Source of the DNA: Flammeovirgaceae bacterium UBA2366
Lineage (GTDB): Bacteria > Bacteroidota > Bacteroidia > Cytophagales > Cyclobacteriaceae
Direction: 5' to 3'
DNA: 64,000 nt
NCBI GenBank assembly: GCA_002344065.1
Contig: DDTK01000013.1
Span: forward strand, 106,813-170,812
Shown here: positions 8,716 through 17,887 of the stretch, piece by piece
How positions within the stretch are numbered: the stretch's first letter is position 1
Layout of the letters: each line of letters begins with the position of its first letter
The notes under the pieces: model-generated
What the model saw: only the letters and a program-made list of their open reading frames with translations
What the model was told of the DNA's origin: nothing
Databases searched by the model: none
Made by a program: the position numbers and the translations under genes

Positions 8716-9765
8716 TTGCACCGGGCGCTGAGAATATTCAATAGTAATTTTTTTATCCGGTTGCGGAGTTGGGAGTACTGGCCTTTTATGGTTGTACAGT
8801 TTCCTTTTTTTCTTTATTGGCTCTGGCTTTCCTTGCGCGCAAAATCATTTCTTTTTTTCTCGGCATCCAATCCGCGTATCACGTTGGGGGGTATGTTCGG
8901 TGAATCAAAATACGAAGTACTGATGCAGTTGCCGGAGCGCCTTCGGCCTAAAACTATTTTTGTAGAATTTCCGGTTACAGTTGATGAGTTGATTAATAAG
9001 ATCAAGCTTGCCGGTTTGGATTTTCCTGTGATTTTTAAGCCCGATTTTGGCGAACGAGGTTTTATGGTGAAACGGATATTCTCCAGAAACGATATTGAGC
9101 ACTACCTGAGAAAAATGAAAAGTAATTTTCTGATTCAGGAATTAATTGAGCTTCCGGTTGAGTGCGGTGTTTTTTTTACCCGTTTTCCAAATGAAGACAA
9201 AGGCAAAGTAACTTCCGTTGTTCTTAAAGAGATGCTTGATGTTGTTGGCGATGGTGTGTCCACTTTACAGGAGCTTATTTTTGCTAAGGAACGTGCTAAG
9301 TTGCAGTGGACGATATTAAAAGAAGTTCACCAGGACAGACTTACTCAAATAGTAAAAGAGGGTGAACGGGTTGAGCTGAACTCTATCGGGAACCACTGCC
9401 TGGGCACTAAATTTCTGAATGGTAATCATATCATTTCAGCAACAATGTCTGAATCATTTGACAGGATAAGTAAAGAAATGAGACAGTTTTACTTTGGCAG
9501 ATTTGATTTGAAATGTGCTTCGTTGGAAGATTTGAGCAAAGGAAATGTAAAAATACTAGAGGTGAATGGATGCGGAGCAGAACCTGCCCATATTTATCAG
9601 CCAGGCTTTTCCTTGTGGGAGGCCTATAGTGTTCTATTTACGCACTGGAATAACCTTTATCAGATTAGTTTACAAAACCGGCAACGTGGTGTGCCGTACA
9701 CCTCGTTCCGTGAAGGGCGGAATATTTACCAGAAATACAGAGCCGCTATGCAAATTAAATCCTGA
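8716..9765 (+). CDS. ATP-grasp enzyme of unknown substrate
   Basis: About 349 residues from a TTG start at 8716. The N-terminus has a hydrophobic stretch (about 22-46) that may anchor it to the membrane. The ATP-grasp core follows: VIFKPDFGERGFMVKRI (ATP-binding lysine and glycine-rich loop), FLIQELIELPVECGVFF, the ligase-like loop VVGDGVSTLQELI and the metal site KILEVNGCGAEPAH. The pattern recalls D-Ala-D-Ala ligase and cyanophycin-synthetase-like enzymes, so it probably joins a carboxylate to an amine using ATP. The substrate cannot be read from the sequence. It sits directly after a DinB-like gene and ends before a strong terminator. Confidence 0.75.
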   Translation: MHRALRIFNSNFFIRLRSWEYWPFMVVQFPFFLYWLWLSLRAKSFLFFSASNPRITLGGMFGESKYEVLMQLPERLRPKTIFVEFPVTVDELINKIKLAGLDFPVIFKPDFGERGFMVKRIFSRNDIEHYLRKMKSNFLIQELIELPVECGVFFTRFPNEDKGKVTSVVLKEMLDVVGDGVSTLQELIFAKERAKLQWTILKEVHQDRLTQIVKEGERVELNSIGNHCLGTKFLNGNHIISATMSESFDRISKEMRQFYFGRFDLKCASLEDLSKGNVKILEVNGCGAEPAHIYQPGFSLWEAYSVLFTHWNNLYQISLQNRQRGVPYTSFREGRNIYQKYRAAMQIKS

Positions 9766-9790
9766 GATGATTGTGATTATATTCGGCAAT

Positions 9791-9823
9791 AAAAAACCCC
9801 GACCATCGCGGTCGGGGTTTTTT
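9791..9823. terminator. Bidirectional intrinsic terminator
   Basis: A perfect 8-bp stem (CCCCGACC 9797-9804 with GGTCGGGG 9810-9817) and 5-base loop, with A6 before and T6 after, between convergent genes. It should stop the plus-strand ATP-grasp transcript and the minus-strand ompH/bamA operon. Confidence 0.92.
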
Positions 9824-9843
9824 ATGACAACGAATTGTCAATT

Positions 9844-10395
9844 TTATTTTTTGGGTGGTGTAGTAGATGCTGCCTGTGGTGTAATACCCATATTTTTTAA
9901 CACCATATCTGAAATATCCGACTGGTCATCAGCATAGAGCACTACATCTAAACCGCTGATTTGATTGGTAAGCACCATAGTAAAGGCGTTTGCTTTGGCA
10001 ACCTCTTCAATGGCCTTGCCCACCTTAGTGTAAACAGGTTCCATTAACTGAACTTGCTTGCGCTGAAGATTTTCCTGGGAGTCTTGCTCCAGCTTTTGGA
10101 TATTTTGCTGCAGTTGTTGCAATTCGCGTTCGGTATTTTGACGAACCGCATCCGGTACAGTAGGACCAAATTGCTGATACTCCTGCAATTTCTTTTGAAA
10201 CTCAGCCACCTTGCCATCATACTGTTTCTTCAGTTGAGCCTGAAGGGTTTGAAGTTCAGCCTCAATGGTTTTGGCTTCCGGCATTTGGCTGAAGATATAT
10301 TCTACATCAGCAAAGCCAATTTTAGCAGGGTTTTGAGCTTGCGAAAACAGGGCTGCTAATCCAAAAGCTAACAGAAAAACGATTTTTTTCATCAC
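9844..10395 (-). CDS. OmpH/Skp family periplasmic chaperone (copy 2)
   Basis: 183 residues with a signal peptide (first about 20, ending SQAQ) and a long helical, glutamine-rich middle (about 45-125) with coiled-coil character. It matches Skp/OmpH chaperones, which shield unfolded outer-membrane proteins on the way to BamA. It is the last gene of the uppS-bamA-ompH-ompH run and lies 21 bases after the first ompH copy. Its C-terminus ends in a short AASTTPPKK tail. Confidence 0.87.
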   Translation of the reverse strand: MMKKIVFLLAFGLAALFSQAQNPAKIGFADVEYIFSQMPEAKTIEAELQTLQAQLKKQYDGKVAEFQKKLQEYQQFGPTVPDAVRQNTERELQQLQQNIQKLEQDSQENLQRKQVQLMEPVYTKVGKAIEEVAKANAFTMVLTNQISGLDVVLYADDQSDISDMVLKNMGITPQAASTTPPKK

Positions 10396-10416
10396 AGTTA
10401 AATTTATTCAGTTTAG

Positions 10417-10953
10417 TTAATTTTTAATCTTATCGTTAGGATCTCCTAACCCCAACTCATCCAAAACAAAGTCGGTATAATCATACCGTGGATCGGTGTA
10501 AATCATCACCAACTCACCCGACTTATCAAATACAATAGCGAGGTTATTTTGTTTGGCCACTTTATCAACGGCATCCCAAACTTTATCCTGCACCGGCTTA
10601 ATCAACTCCTGCTTCTTCAGGAAAAAAAGACCTCCAAATCCAAATACTTTATTTTGATATTCTTTAAGCTCCCCCTCTTTCTTTTTTATTAATGCCGTTC
10701 GCTCTTTTCGCATGTCCTCGGTGAGGAGCACCTGTTCCGCCTGAAGGGTGCTGTACATGGCCTCAATTTCTTTGGCCATCACCTGAATTTCTTTCGTCCA
10801 AAGCTCTGATAACCGATTTATTTCTTCCTGAGCTTTTTTATACTCAGGCATTTTATTCAGAATGAAATCAGTATCAATGTATCCGAACCTCTGAGCATTG
10901 ACAAAATTCAGGCCGAAAATGAGAAAAAATATTGTAATAAGATAAAACCGCAT
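10417..10953 (-). CDS. OmpH/Skp family periplasmic chaperone (copy 1)
   Basis: 178 residues, signal peptide ending NAQ at about residue 20, then a helical coiled-coil arm (about 38-110) and a C-terminal beta-strand part (LAIVFDKSGELVMIYTDP). Same family as the gene at 9844 but clearly diverged, so the pair is an old duplication. It follows bamA by 3 bases and should supply outer-membrane protein clients to the BAM complex. Confidence 0.87.
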   Translation of the reverse strand: MRFYLITIFFLIFGLNFVNAQRFGYIDTDFILNKMPEYKKAQEEINRLSELWTKEIQVMAKEIEAMYSTLQAEQVLLTEDMRKERTALIKKKEGELKEYQNKVFGFGGLFFLKKQELIKPVQDKVWDAVDKVAKQNNLAIVFDKSGELVMIYTDPRYDYTDFVLDELGLGDPNDKIKN

Positions 10954-10956
10954 TTT

Positions 10957-13641
10957 TTAACGGATTTGTTGTCCAATGGTAAACTGGAATTTAGCGCCAC
11001 TTATAGGATTACGGCTGCCCAACGGAACCGGATCAAAGCCATAACCCCAGTTAAGTCCTATCAATCCAAAAGCAGGCATAAAAATACGGGCGCCAAAACC
11101 CGCTGTTTTATACATACTAAACGGATTAAAGTCCTCATAATTATTCCAGTTATTGCCGGCCTCTACAAAGGTAAACCCGTAAATAGTAGCAGCACTTCCA
11201 GTTGTAATTGGATAGCGAAGTTCTAAGCCAAATTTATCGTACACAATACCCCCTCGGATGTTGGAATTTCCGGGTTGATTGGAATAGGGCGGTACAAGAG
11301 TATTATCGTCATAACCCCTGAGTGCGATAATATCCTGACCTAATACAAACGCTCCAAAACCTCCTGCAAGTCCGGCTCCACCCATCCAAAAGCGCTCAAA
11401 CGGAGTGTAATCAACTTTTTGGCTATACCGTCCGATAAATCCAAAGTGTGCTTTTGCTTCAAGCACGAGCTTATTTTTGCGGTCAAGGGGTATGTAATAC
11501 TTGGCATCGAACATCCATTTATGATATTCTACCCACTTGTTTATTTGCTGCGGAGTGGCTGTTTCATAATCCAAATTACTCCATTGCGAGTAGGGTGGTG
11601 TAAAGGTTGCACTTAAAGATATCTCAGAACCCTGAGAGGGGTACATTGGGTTGTCTACACTTCTGCGCGCAATAGTGGTGTTAAATGTTAAACTGTTTGA
11701 GATACAATCCGGACAACCGGGTATGTAGTTTGGTGCATTCTGAAGTGTGTAAATGGAATAAGAAAGTGAATTGGTAAGCGTGAAGTAATTGTCGGGCCAT
11801 TCCAACACCTTTCCAATACCAACCGATATGTTATCCACTTTAAGTGTGGAGTTCAGATCCAAAAAGCTTGACGCGTTTTGCCCAGCAAATCGTGAAATAG
11901 ATTTGTTTGCACTTACCGAAAGTGACTGTGGCTTGCGTCCGCCTAACCAAGGCTCGGTAAAAGAAATACTATAATTCTGAAAGTTTCTTCCGTTGGCCTG
12001 AATGCGCAGCGACAGTCGCTGACCATCGCCTACGGGAAGAGGTCTCCATTTACTGGGGTGTGGAATATTTCGGAGGGAGAAGTTATTGAATGTTAACCCA
12101 ACGGTACCCACAAAGCCAAAAGCACCTCCCCATCCTCCAGAGAGTTCAATCTGATCATTAGATTGTTCCTCAACAGTCCATTCAATGTCTACAGTAGCAT
12201 TTGCGGGATTAGGCTGCAGGTTCTGACCAATAGTCTGTGGATTGAAATAGCCTAACTGTCCAAGTTTTTGCTGCGTACGTATGATATCTGATCGTCTGAA
12301 TTTTTGTCCGGGTACTGTTGAAAGTTCTCTTCGAATCACATGGTCGCTTGTGCGGTCGTTACCGGAGATAGTAACCTCACCTATAGTTGCCTGTTCTCCT
12401 TCAGTGATCCTCATCTCCACATCAATAGAGTCGCCAACTACGGCAACCTCCACAGGGTTAATTCGGAAAAACAGGTATCCGTCATCCATATACAGACCGC
12501 TGATGTCAGGTCCTTTTGGGTTGAAGGTGAGTTTCTTGTCAATCAGTTCACGGTTATAAACATCTCCTTTTTTTATGCCCAAGATTGCGTTCAATGTTTT
12601 TTCGCCATGAATATAATTTCCTGTCCAGACAATGTTTCTGAAATAATACTTGGGGCCCTCATCAATTGCTAAATTGATATTGATGGCCCTTTTATTAAAA
12701 TTTAGTACAGTGTCTTTTGTAAATTCGGCATCTCTATAGCCCTTTGAGTTATAGTACTCAATGATCTTTTTCTTGTCTTCATCAAATTCTGTTTGAATAA
12801 ATTTTGATCCCTTGAAAACATTGAGTTTAACATTATCCCCGAAAAATTCTTTGACCTCTGACCAGCTAACTGGATAGGATGAACTAAAATATGTTTTAAC
12901 ATCTCGGGGCTTAAAGGTTAATGCTTTACTGATTAACGTTCGGTGAAGGTAGAACCTGGGATGTTCAGCTGTCTTCTTCATTTTACCCTTTAACTTGCCA
13001 TCTGAAATGGCCTCATTTCCTTCTATTGATATTTTATTGATTTTAACTTTTGAATTCGTGTTGATCCCAATTTTTAGTCGGATACCATCGGTGGCTATGG
13101 TGTCGCGTTCTTGAATAATTTTTACTTCTGTATTTAAGAAACCCTTCTTAACAAAAAACTTCTTTACCGCCAGTTCGGTATTACGAAGCATGGCATCGTT
13201 AACAATTTTACCACGTATTAGTGTTAGCTCTTCTTTTAGCGATGACTCTTGTGATTTATTGATTCCGACAAAGTAAAAATTTGTCAATCGGGGACGTTCA
13301 GCCATTTTTATCTCCAGCCATACATTTTCACCCTCAATTTTCTGTACACTGATGGACACATCACCAATCAAACCATGTTTCCACAGTTTGCGTATAGCGC
13401 CAGTGATAGCGTCTCCCGGAATTTTGATTTTATCACCTACCCGTAATCCCGTAAGGGAGACCATGGCATTTTTATCAAGAATATTTAACCCGGTTACTTC
13501 AATGCCCGCAATGAAGTATTCAGCCGGGTTAGCGTAGTTTAAATTATCGGTTGCTGCCCGTTCAGTGCGTCCTCTGCGAAACTGCGCCACGCTTTCAAAA
13601 CCCACAATAAGCAAGAAGATTATTAGTACACTCGTTCTCAT
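10957..13641 (-). CDS. bamA: Outer membrane protein assembly factor BamA
   Basis: 894 residues with a signal peptide (MRTSVLIIFLLIVGFESVAQ). The N-terminal half contains several POTRA repeats (recognisable as IEVTGLNIL, KINKISIEGNEAI, YYFRNIVWTGN and TIGEVTISGNDRT), followed from about residue 490 by a 16-strand beta-barrel of the surface-antigen type. Barrel landmarks include LRGYDDN (the conserved RGF/RGY loop) and a final phenylalanine/arginine-rich strand. BamA inserts beta-barrel proteins into the outer membrane. It begins 1 base before the end of uppS (13641/13642) and is followed by the two ompH genes. Confidence 0.95.
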   Translation of the reverse strand: MRTSVLIIFLLIVGFESVAQFRRGRTERAATDNLNYANPAEYFIAGIEVTGLNILDKNAMVSLTGLRVGDKIKIPGDAITGAIRKLWKHGLIGDVSISVQKIEGENVWLEIKMAERPRLTNFYFVGINKSQESSLKEELTLIRGKIVNDAMLRNTELAVKKFFVKKGFLNTEVKIIQERDTIATDGIRLKIGINTNSKVKINKISIEGNEAISDGKLKGKMKKTAEHPRFYLHRTLISKALTFKPRDVKTYFSSSYPVSWSEVKEFFGDNVKLNVFKGSKFIQTEFDEDKKKIIEYYNSKGYRDAEFTKDTVLNFNKRAININLAIDEGPKYYFRNIVWTGNYIHGEKTLNAILGIKKGDVYNRELIDKKLTFNPKGPDISGLYMDDGYLFFRINPVEVAVVGDSIDVEMRITEGEQATIGEVTISGNDRTSDHVIRRELSTVPGQKFRRSDIIRTQQKLGQLGYFNPQTIGQNLQPNPANATVDIEWTVEEQSNDQIELSGGWGGAFGFVGTVGLTFNNFSLRNIPHPSKWRPLPVGDGQRLSLRIQANGRNFQNYSISFTEPWLGGRKPQSLSVSANKSISRFAGQNASSFLDLNSTLKVDNISVGIGKVLEWPDNYFTLTNSLSYSIYTLQNAPNYIPGCPDCISNSLTFNTTIARRSVDNPMYPSQGSEISLSATFTPPYSQWSNLDYETATPQQINKWVEYHKWMFDAKYYIPLDRKNKLVLEAKAHFGFIGRYSQKVDYTPFERFWMGGAGLAGGFGAFVLGQDIIALRGYDDNTLVPPYSNQPGNSNIRGGIVYDKFGLELRYPITTGSAATIYGFTFVEAGNNWNNYEDFNPFSMYKTAGFGARIFMPAFGLIGLNWGYGFDPVPLGSRNPISGAKFQFTIGQQIR

Positions 13642-14394
13642 TCAACTAACCGGATTCAATTGTTCACTTGTTTTACCAAACCTTCGTTCGCGTTGTTGAT
13701 ACGACCAGATGGCTTCGTATAAATTCTCTTTGCGGAAATCTGGCCAGAGGGTTGGCGTTATGTACAGTTCAGTGTAAGCGATTTGCCAGAGCAAAAAATT
13801 ACTGATGCGCATCTCACCACTGGTACGGATTAATAATTCTGGATCGGGAATGCCCGTTGTTTGAAGATATTTTTCAAAACGGCTTTCTGTAAGGGAGGCT
13901 GGGTCAAGAACGCCTTTCTGCACATCAATGGCAAGGGCTTTAATGGCCTGGGTTATCTCCCATCGGCCACTATAGCTTAACGCAAGAACCACAGTAAGTC
14001 CCGAGTTATTCTTTGTCATGTCTACAGCCCAGGCTAGGTTTTTTTGGCATGCCTCCGGAAGATGGGATGTTTCACCTATGGTAATTAGTTTTACCCGGTT
14101 CTCCATAAGGGTGTTTATTTCTTCCTTCAGCGTATTTACCAGTAACTCCATCAATCCATCAACTTCTTCCTTTGGCCTGGCCCAATTTTCAGTAGAAAAG
14201 GCATAAAGCGTTAAATATTCAATGCCAAGTTCTGCACAACCCTCAGTAATGTCGCGGACAGCCTTAACAGCATTTCGATGCCCAAATATTCGTAAAGCGC
14301 CCTTTTTCTTTGCCCAACGCCCATTTCCGTCCATTATAACGGCTATATGTCGAGGGAGCTTAGTTGGGTCAATATGTTCTTTAAAAGAAGCCAA
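13642..14394 (-). CDS. uppS: Isoprenyl transferase (undecaprenyl diphosphate synthase)
   Basis: About 250 residues. It condenses isopentenyl diphosphates to the C55 lipid carrier needed for peptidoglycan and other glycans. Signatures: AVIMDGNGRWAKKKG, GHRNAVKAVRDI, LTLYAFSTENWARP and ELYITPTLWPDF. There is no upstream ATG. I prefer the TTG at 14394 (MASFKEHIDPTKL) over the TTG at 14403, because the latter overlaps a perfect -7 promoter box (14401-14408). This gives a start only a few bases after the box. It heads the envelope run with bamA. Confidence 0.93.
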   Translation of the reverse strand: MASFKEHIDPTKLPRHIAVIMDGNGRWAKKKGALRIFGHRNAVKAVRDITEGCAELGIEYLTLYAFSTENWARPKEEVDGLMELLVNTLKEEINTLMENRVKLITIGETSHLPEACQKNLAWAVDMTKNNSGLTVVLALSYSGRWEITQAIKALAIDVQKGVLDPASLTESRFEKYLQTTGIPDPELLIRTSGEMRISNFLLWQIAYTELYITPTLWPDFRKENLYEAIWSYQQRERRFGKTSEQLNPVS

Positions 14395-14400
14395 GGGGGC

Positions 14401-14408
14401 CAAAATTA
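14401..14408 (-). promoter_or_regulatory. -7 promoter box for uppS-bamA-ompH-ompH
   Basis: Minus-strand TAATTTTG, a perfect TAnnTTTG, 6 bases before the TTG start at 14394; a TTTTG lies 22 bases upstream. The transcript would have almost no leader. Confidence 0.5.
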
Positions 14409-14458
14409 GAGTATTTTAAACAACTTTTATCAAAATAAACAGGGTGGTTTAACCAGGC

Positions 14459-15139
14459 TTATTTATAAGGATTTTTGGGGCAGGGTATATCGTAAAAAGT
14501 TCGTGTTAGCGTAAAGCCCACAAAAAAGTAATTATCAAAATCATTGGGATTACCGTATTGGTAGTTTTTTTGTAAAGGATCTCCGTCAGAGATATTATCC
14601 AGGTAGTCGAAAAAAGTTTTCCTGATGCCTATTTCAAACGCTACATAAAATTTTGGATTCACAATGTATTTAAAACCACCCCCAAAAGGTATGGTGGCCT
14701 GAACATTACTGTACTCTTCGGGCTTTACATCATAACCTGAAATCCCAAACAATCCGAAACCAGCGAAAAGATAAGGCGTGTACCGCATGGGTGTTTTTAT
14801 ATCACGCCAGTTGAGAAAGTGATATTCAAACCCGATGCTGGTTTCAAGTAAAAAAGTATTGAAGGAGGCATTTCGTGCGGAAGCAAAAGCATCAATGGGA
14901 ACCTCTTTTGCACCGAGCTGCCCAGCTGTAATAGTAGCTCTGAAGCTTACAACTTTGCTGATGTTGGAGCGGTAGTAAACAGTGCCGGCAAGTTTGGAAT
15001 TGGTGATGTTATACGTCCGCACCAGATCACCGGTATAATTAAATGTACCAAGGCCAAACCCAACTTCAGAACGTTGTGCAAAAGCAGAAAAACTGCCTAA
15101 CAGAAAAGTGATAATAAATAATGACCGGTTAACCGTCAT
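14459..15139 (-). CDS. DUF6089-type outer membrane protein (PorG-like), short copy
   Basis: 226 residues with a signal peptide ending FAQ near residue 22 and a predicted eight-stranded barrel of alternating aromatic strands (FGLGTFNYTGDL at the start, FNTFLLETSIGFEYHFL, FYVAFEIGIRKTFFDYLDNISDG). The family motif T/F-DYLDD/N-S is shared with the neighbouring longer copy. In other Bacteroidota a protein of this kind between nadK and uppS corresponds to the type IX secretion component PorG. Its start overlaps the stop of the longer copy by 4 bases. Confidence 0.8.
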   Translation of the reverse strand: MTVNRSLFIITFLLGSFSAFAQRSEVGFGLGTFNYTGDLVRTYNITNSKLAGTVYYRSNISKVVSFRATITAGQLGAKEVPIDAFASARNASFNTFLLETSIGFEYHFLNWRDIKTPMRYTPYLFAGFGLFGISGYDVKPEEYSNVQATIPFGGGFKYIVNPKFYVAFEIGIRKTFFDYLDNISDGDPLQKNYQYGNPNDFDNYFFVGFTLTRTFYDIPCPKNPYK

Positions 15140-16176
15140 CTGAACTTAGCCCGGTGAAAGGTTTTGCCAAGAATGTAAGTAAGGCGAACAGTAGTAACCA
15201 TGTAAATATCTCTGTCCCCCGCCCTTCCACGCATGTTTGTGGTACCATCACTGTTTACATGACCATAACCAGAAACAGTAGTAAAACCAGTATAGCCTGT
15301 ATATCGATTGGCGATGATTTCCTGAACTCTGGCATTTACAGGTTGTACTTCATTGGAGCGGTATGACATTGCTCTTGCTTTTTCGCTAGCCAGTGTTGTC
15401 AGGTCAACGTAATCGCTACTTACATCATCCAGGTAATCTGTAAAGGTATAACGAAAACCGATCTCACCAGATATATCCATAACCTCGTTTATTCTGAAAC
15501 GAGCGCCAAGCCCAAATGGTATGGCAAACTGAATTAAACTGTAAGATTTTCCCTCCGTTTTAAGCGGCTTGAGATCAACCCACTCACCGGCATCACTAAA
15601 GGGATTTCCTAATAAATCCGTCTGCGGTACTTGTGCCTGAGGATTGTGATGAAAAACGGCCAAGCCAGCAAAAACATATGGTGTCCATGGCACGCGACTG
15701 ATATAGGTAGCCTGATTTTCAAAAAGATCAATCTGGCCAACCACGGATAGCTCTTTAATACGATTTCTGAATGACAAATTTCTCACATAGCGAAAAGCGC
15801 CATTATCAATATCATCTGGATCTGCAGATTCAAAATCCGATCCGCGAAGTCCGCCATACATAAAATTTCCAGTTAACTGGTAACGGGGCCCAAACCGATG
15901 TGTAAAGGAAACCCCCAGGGCAGGACGTGTAAATGAAATATCAGTACTGATTCTTTTTGGACTTGGTGCCAAATCGCCATAATAGTTTAAGGCATTAAGA
16001 GAAAAACCAAGAGAATTGTAAACTTTATCCTTACCAAAACCTGATTTCTTACCCCGATAGCTGGCAATGCGTTTATTATTTTTCTTGATGTTGCGCCTGT
16101 TCATTTGGCTATAAGCCTCTTCAGCTGAAAACGTTATAAACAAGCACGTCAGAATAAGGTAAGCCAACTTTCTCAT
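15136..16176 (-). CDS. DUF6089-type outer membrane protein (PorG-like), long copy
   Basis: 346 residues with a signal peptide ending AYSQ at about 24, a basic linker (NRRNIKKNNKRI), then a barrel of the same type as the 226-residue neighbour: SLGFSLNALNYYGDLAP, ALGVSFTHRFGPRYQLTG, PYVFAGLAVFHHNP and GFRYTFTDYLDDVSSDYVD. It is a tandem relative of the short copy with extra loops. PorG is thought to link the T9SS PorK/PorN ring to the outer membrane; which of the two copies does so is unclear. A -7 box lies at 16208-16215. Confidence 0.82.
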   Translation of the reverse strand: MRKLAYLILTCLFITFSAEEAYSQMNRRNIKKNNKRIASYRGKKSGFGKDKVYNSLGFSLNALNYYGDLAPSPKRISTDISFTRPALGVSFTHRFGPRYQLTGNFMYGGLRGSDFESADPDDIDNGAFRYVRNLSFRNRIKELSVVGQIDLFENQATYISRVPWTPYVFAGLAVFHHNPQAQVPQTDLLGNPFSDAGEWVDLKPLKTEGKSYSLIQFAIPFGLGARFRINEVMDISGEIGFRYTFTDYLDDVSSDYVDLTTLASEKARAMSYRSNEVQPVNARVQEIIANRYTGYTGFTTVSGYGHVNSDGTTNMRGRAGDRDIYMVTTVRLTYILGKTFHRAKFR

Positions 16177-16207
16177 TACAGATAAGTGTTTAAAAATCAG
16201 TAAGCTA

Positions 16208-16215
16208 CAAAGGTA
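16208..16215 (-). promoter_or_regulatory. -7 promoter box for the DUF6089 pair
   Basis: Minus-strand TACCTTTG, a perfect TAnnTTTG, 31 bases before the ATG at 16176 and just after the nadK stop. It allows the envelope genes to be transcribed separately from nadK. Confidence 0.45.
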
Positions 16216-16224
16216 AATAAAAAT

Positions 16225-17100
16225 TCAATTTCTAATATCTAATCCCCAATTAAGCTTCTGCCTCAAGGTCTTAAAATAAGACTGATCCTCAAGTTGAATA
16301 AGGTGGGCTTTAAAGGCCTCTTTTTTCACTTTTAGTTTAACAGTATTGTCAACGATGGCTGTTCTTGAGTCGAGCGAGATTAAGAATTTTTTGCTTCTTC
16401 CCTCTACTTCAAAGGTAATTTCAGATTGATCAGGAACTACAATTGGACGCACCGTTAAGTTATGCGGGCTTACGGGAGTAATGATGAAATTGCCTGAGCG
16501 TGGAAACACCAATGGCCCGCCACAGCTTAATGAATAGCCGGTTGAGCCGGTAGGTGTAGCAACAATAATTCCATCTGCCCAATATGAATTAAGAAACTCA
16601 CCATTGATGTACGTGTGCACGGTAATCATGGATGAAGAGTCTTTTTTTACAACGGTAAAATCATTTAGCGCGAAGTTGAGTTTACCAAACAGTTTTTTGT
16701 TTGACTCCAGCCTGAGGATAACGCGTTTATCTATCGAATACATTCCAGCAAAAAGTTTTTTTAATGCCCGTTCTGTTTCAAGGCCGCTGATGGTGGCTAA
16801 AAATCCAAGTCGCCCGGTATTAATGCCCAGAATGGGTGTTTCAGCAGGCCCGATGTGCGTTATGGATTCCAGTAATGTACCATCCCCTCCAATGCTGAGG
16901 AAGGCGTTTAGCTTTTTTAATGAATCACCAGGTTCGTAGGTTTTCCAGTTGAAATTTTTGAAGGCCACACCTTTAAGCAGCTTCTCATATTTTGCCGAGA
17001 CGAATAGCTCCGCCTTATGTTGGGTAAGGATTTGAAAAATAAGCTTAATGAAGTCTGCCGACTGCCGGTTAAACTCTTTTCCATGAATACCAATCTTCAT
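16225..17100 (-). CDS. nadK: NAD kinase
   Basis: About 291 residues. It phosphorylates NAD to NADP. The ATP/NAD signature SIGGDGTLLES is clear, followed by GINTGRLGFLA, the NDFTV segment, the glycine-rich DGIIVATPTGSTGYSLSCGGPL and the C-terminal ISLDSR. I chose the ATG at 17100 (MKIGIHG), which matches the family N-terminus, over the ATG at 17109. Confidence 0.95.
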   Translation of the reverse strand: MKIGIHGKEFNRQSADFIKLIFQILTQHKAELFVSAKYEKLLKGVAFKNFNWKTYEPGDSLKKLNAFLSIGGDGTLLESITHIGPAETPILGINTGRLGFLATISGLETERALKKLFAGMYSIDKRVILRLESNKKLFGKLNFALNDFTVVKKDSSSMITVHTYINGEFLNSYWADGIIVATPTGSTGYSLSCGGPLVFPRSGNFIITPVSPHNLTVRPIVVPDQSEITFEVEGRSKKFLISLDSRTAIVDNTVKLKVKKEAFKAHLIQLEDQSYFKTLRQKLNWGLDIRN

Positions 17101-17194
17101 ACAAAACAAGATTTATACTGCAGGGATAATTCAGGTGCCATGAATCTTAAAGGTACAACCGAATTATTGAAGGGAAAAGCTGAAGGATAAAGAG

Positions 17195-17860
17195 TTAAAT
17201 GTCGAGGTAACGAAGGAGCATATCCAAACGTTCTTTTTCTGTTCCTATCGGGCTGGACTCCTGGTACCGCCCGATAACCCGATAATTAAAGCGTTCCAGG
17301 GTGGCCACTATCCGGGACAAATCAACCTGATTTAGCTTTAGGGTGAGCCTGATCTTGCCTAAATCCAGCGGGTCATCTTTAACAATGCTGCTTAAGATTT
17401 TTGTATTGTTCTCTTCGATCAACCGGCTGATTTCAGATAAAGAATAATCATTATGGTTCATTGATAGAACCAATATACCACCGGGCATTTGTACAGCGGC
17501 AGTTTGCGCAAAAGATGTGATGGTATCCTCAACGGTAATGACACCGTAATACTGACCTAAATCGTCAAGCACGGCCACCATTTGCAGTTTGTTATCGGCA
17601 GCAATTTTTATAATGTCGTAGAAATGACTGGTTGTTGAAACGTAACACTTTTCACCGGTAAGGTTAAACTCCCCAACATTTTTCTCAATGTTATTCGTTT
17701 CAAGAATGATTTCTTCGGATATAAAACCAAGAAGTTTTCCGTTATCCACTACGGGCATGTGCTTGCAGCGAAATTCTTCCATCCACACGATGGCTTTGTG
17801 TGCATCATCGGTTGCCTTCAGGGGCGGAATCATGTGGTTGATGAGGTCTTCGGCTATCAC
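17195..17860 (-). CDS. CBS-domain protein
   Basis: 221 residues with two CBS motifs (about 1-60 and 70-125; LINHMIPPLKA..., CKHMPVVDNGKLLGFIS, LQMVAVLDDLGQYYGVIT) followed by a C-terminal ACT-like region (about 140-205) in the manner of AcuB. CBS pairs bind adenine nucleotides and act as energy sensors, so the protein is probably a cytosolic regulator; the target is unknown. It lies 27 bases after the alpha/beta hydrolase gene and probably shares its message. Confidence 0.85.
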   Translation of the reverse strand: MIAEDLINHMIPPLKATDDAHKAIVWMEEFRCKHMPVVDNGKLLGFISEEIILETNNIEKNVGEFNLTGEKCYVSTTSHFYDIIKIAADNKLQMVAVLDDLGQYYGVITVEDTITSFAQTAAVQMPGGILVLSMNHNDYSLSEISRLIEENNTKILSSIVKDDPLDLGKIRLTLKLNQVDLSRIVATLERFNYRVIGRYQESSPIGTEKERLDMLLRYLDI

Positions 17861-17887
17861 GGTTAAAGATTTTCACACATATATACC

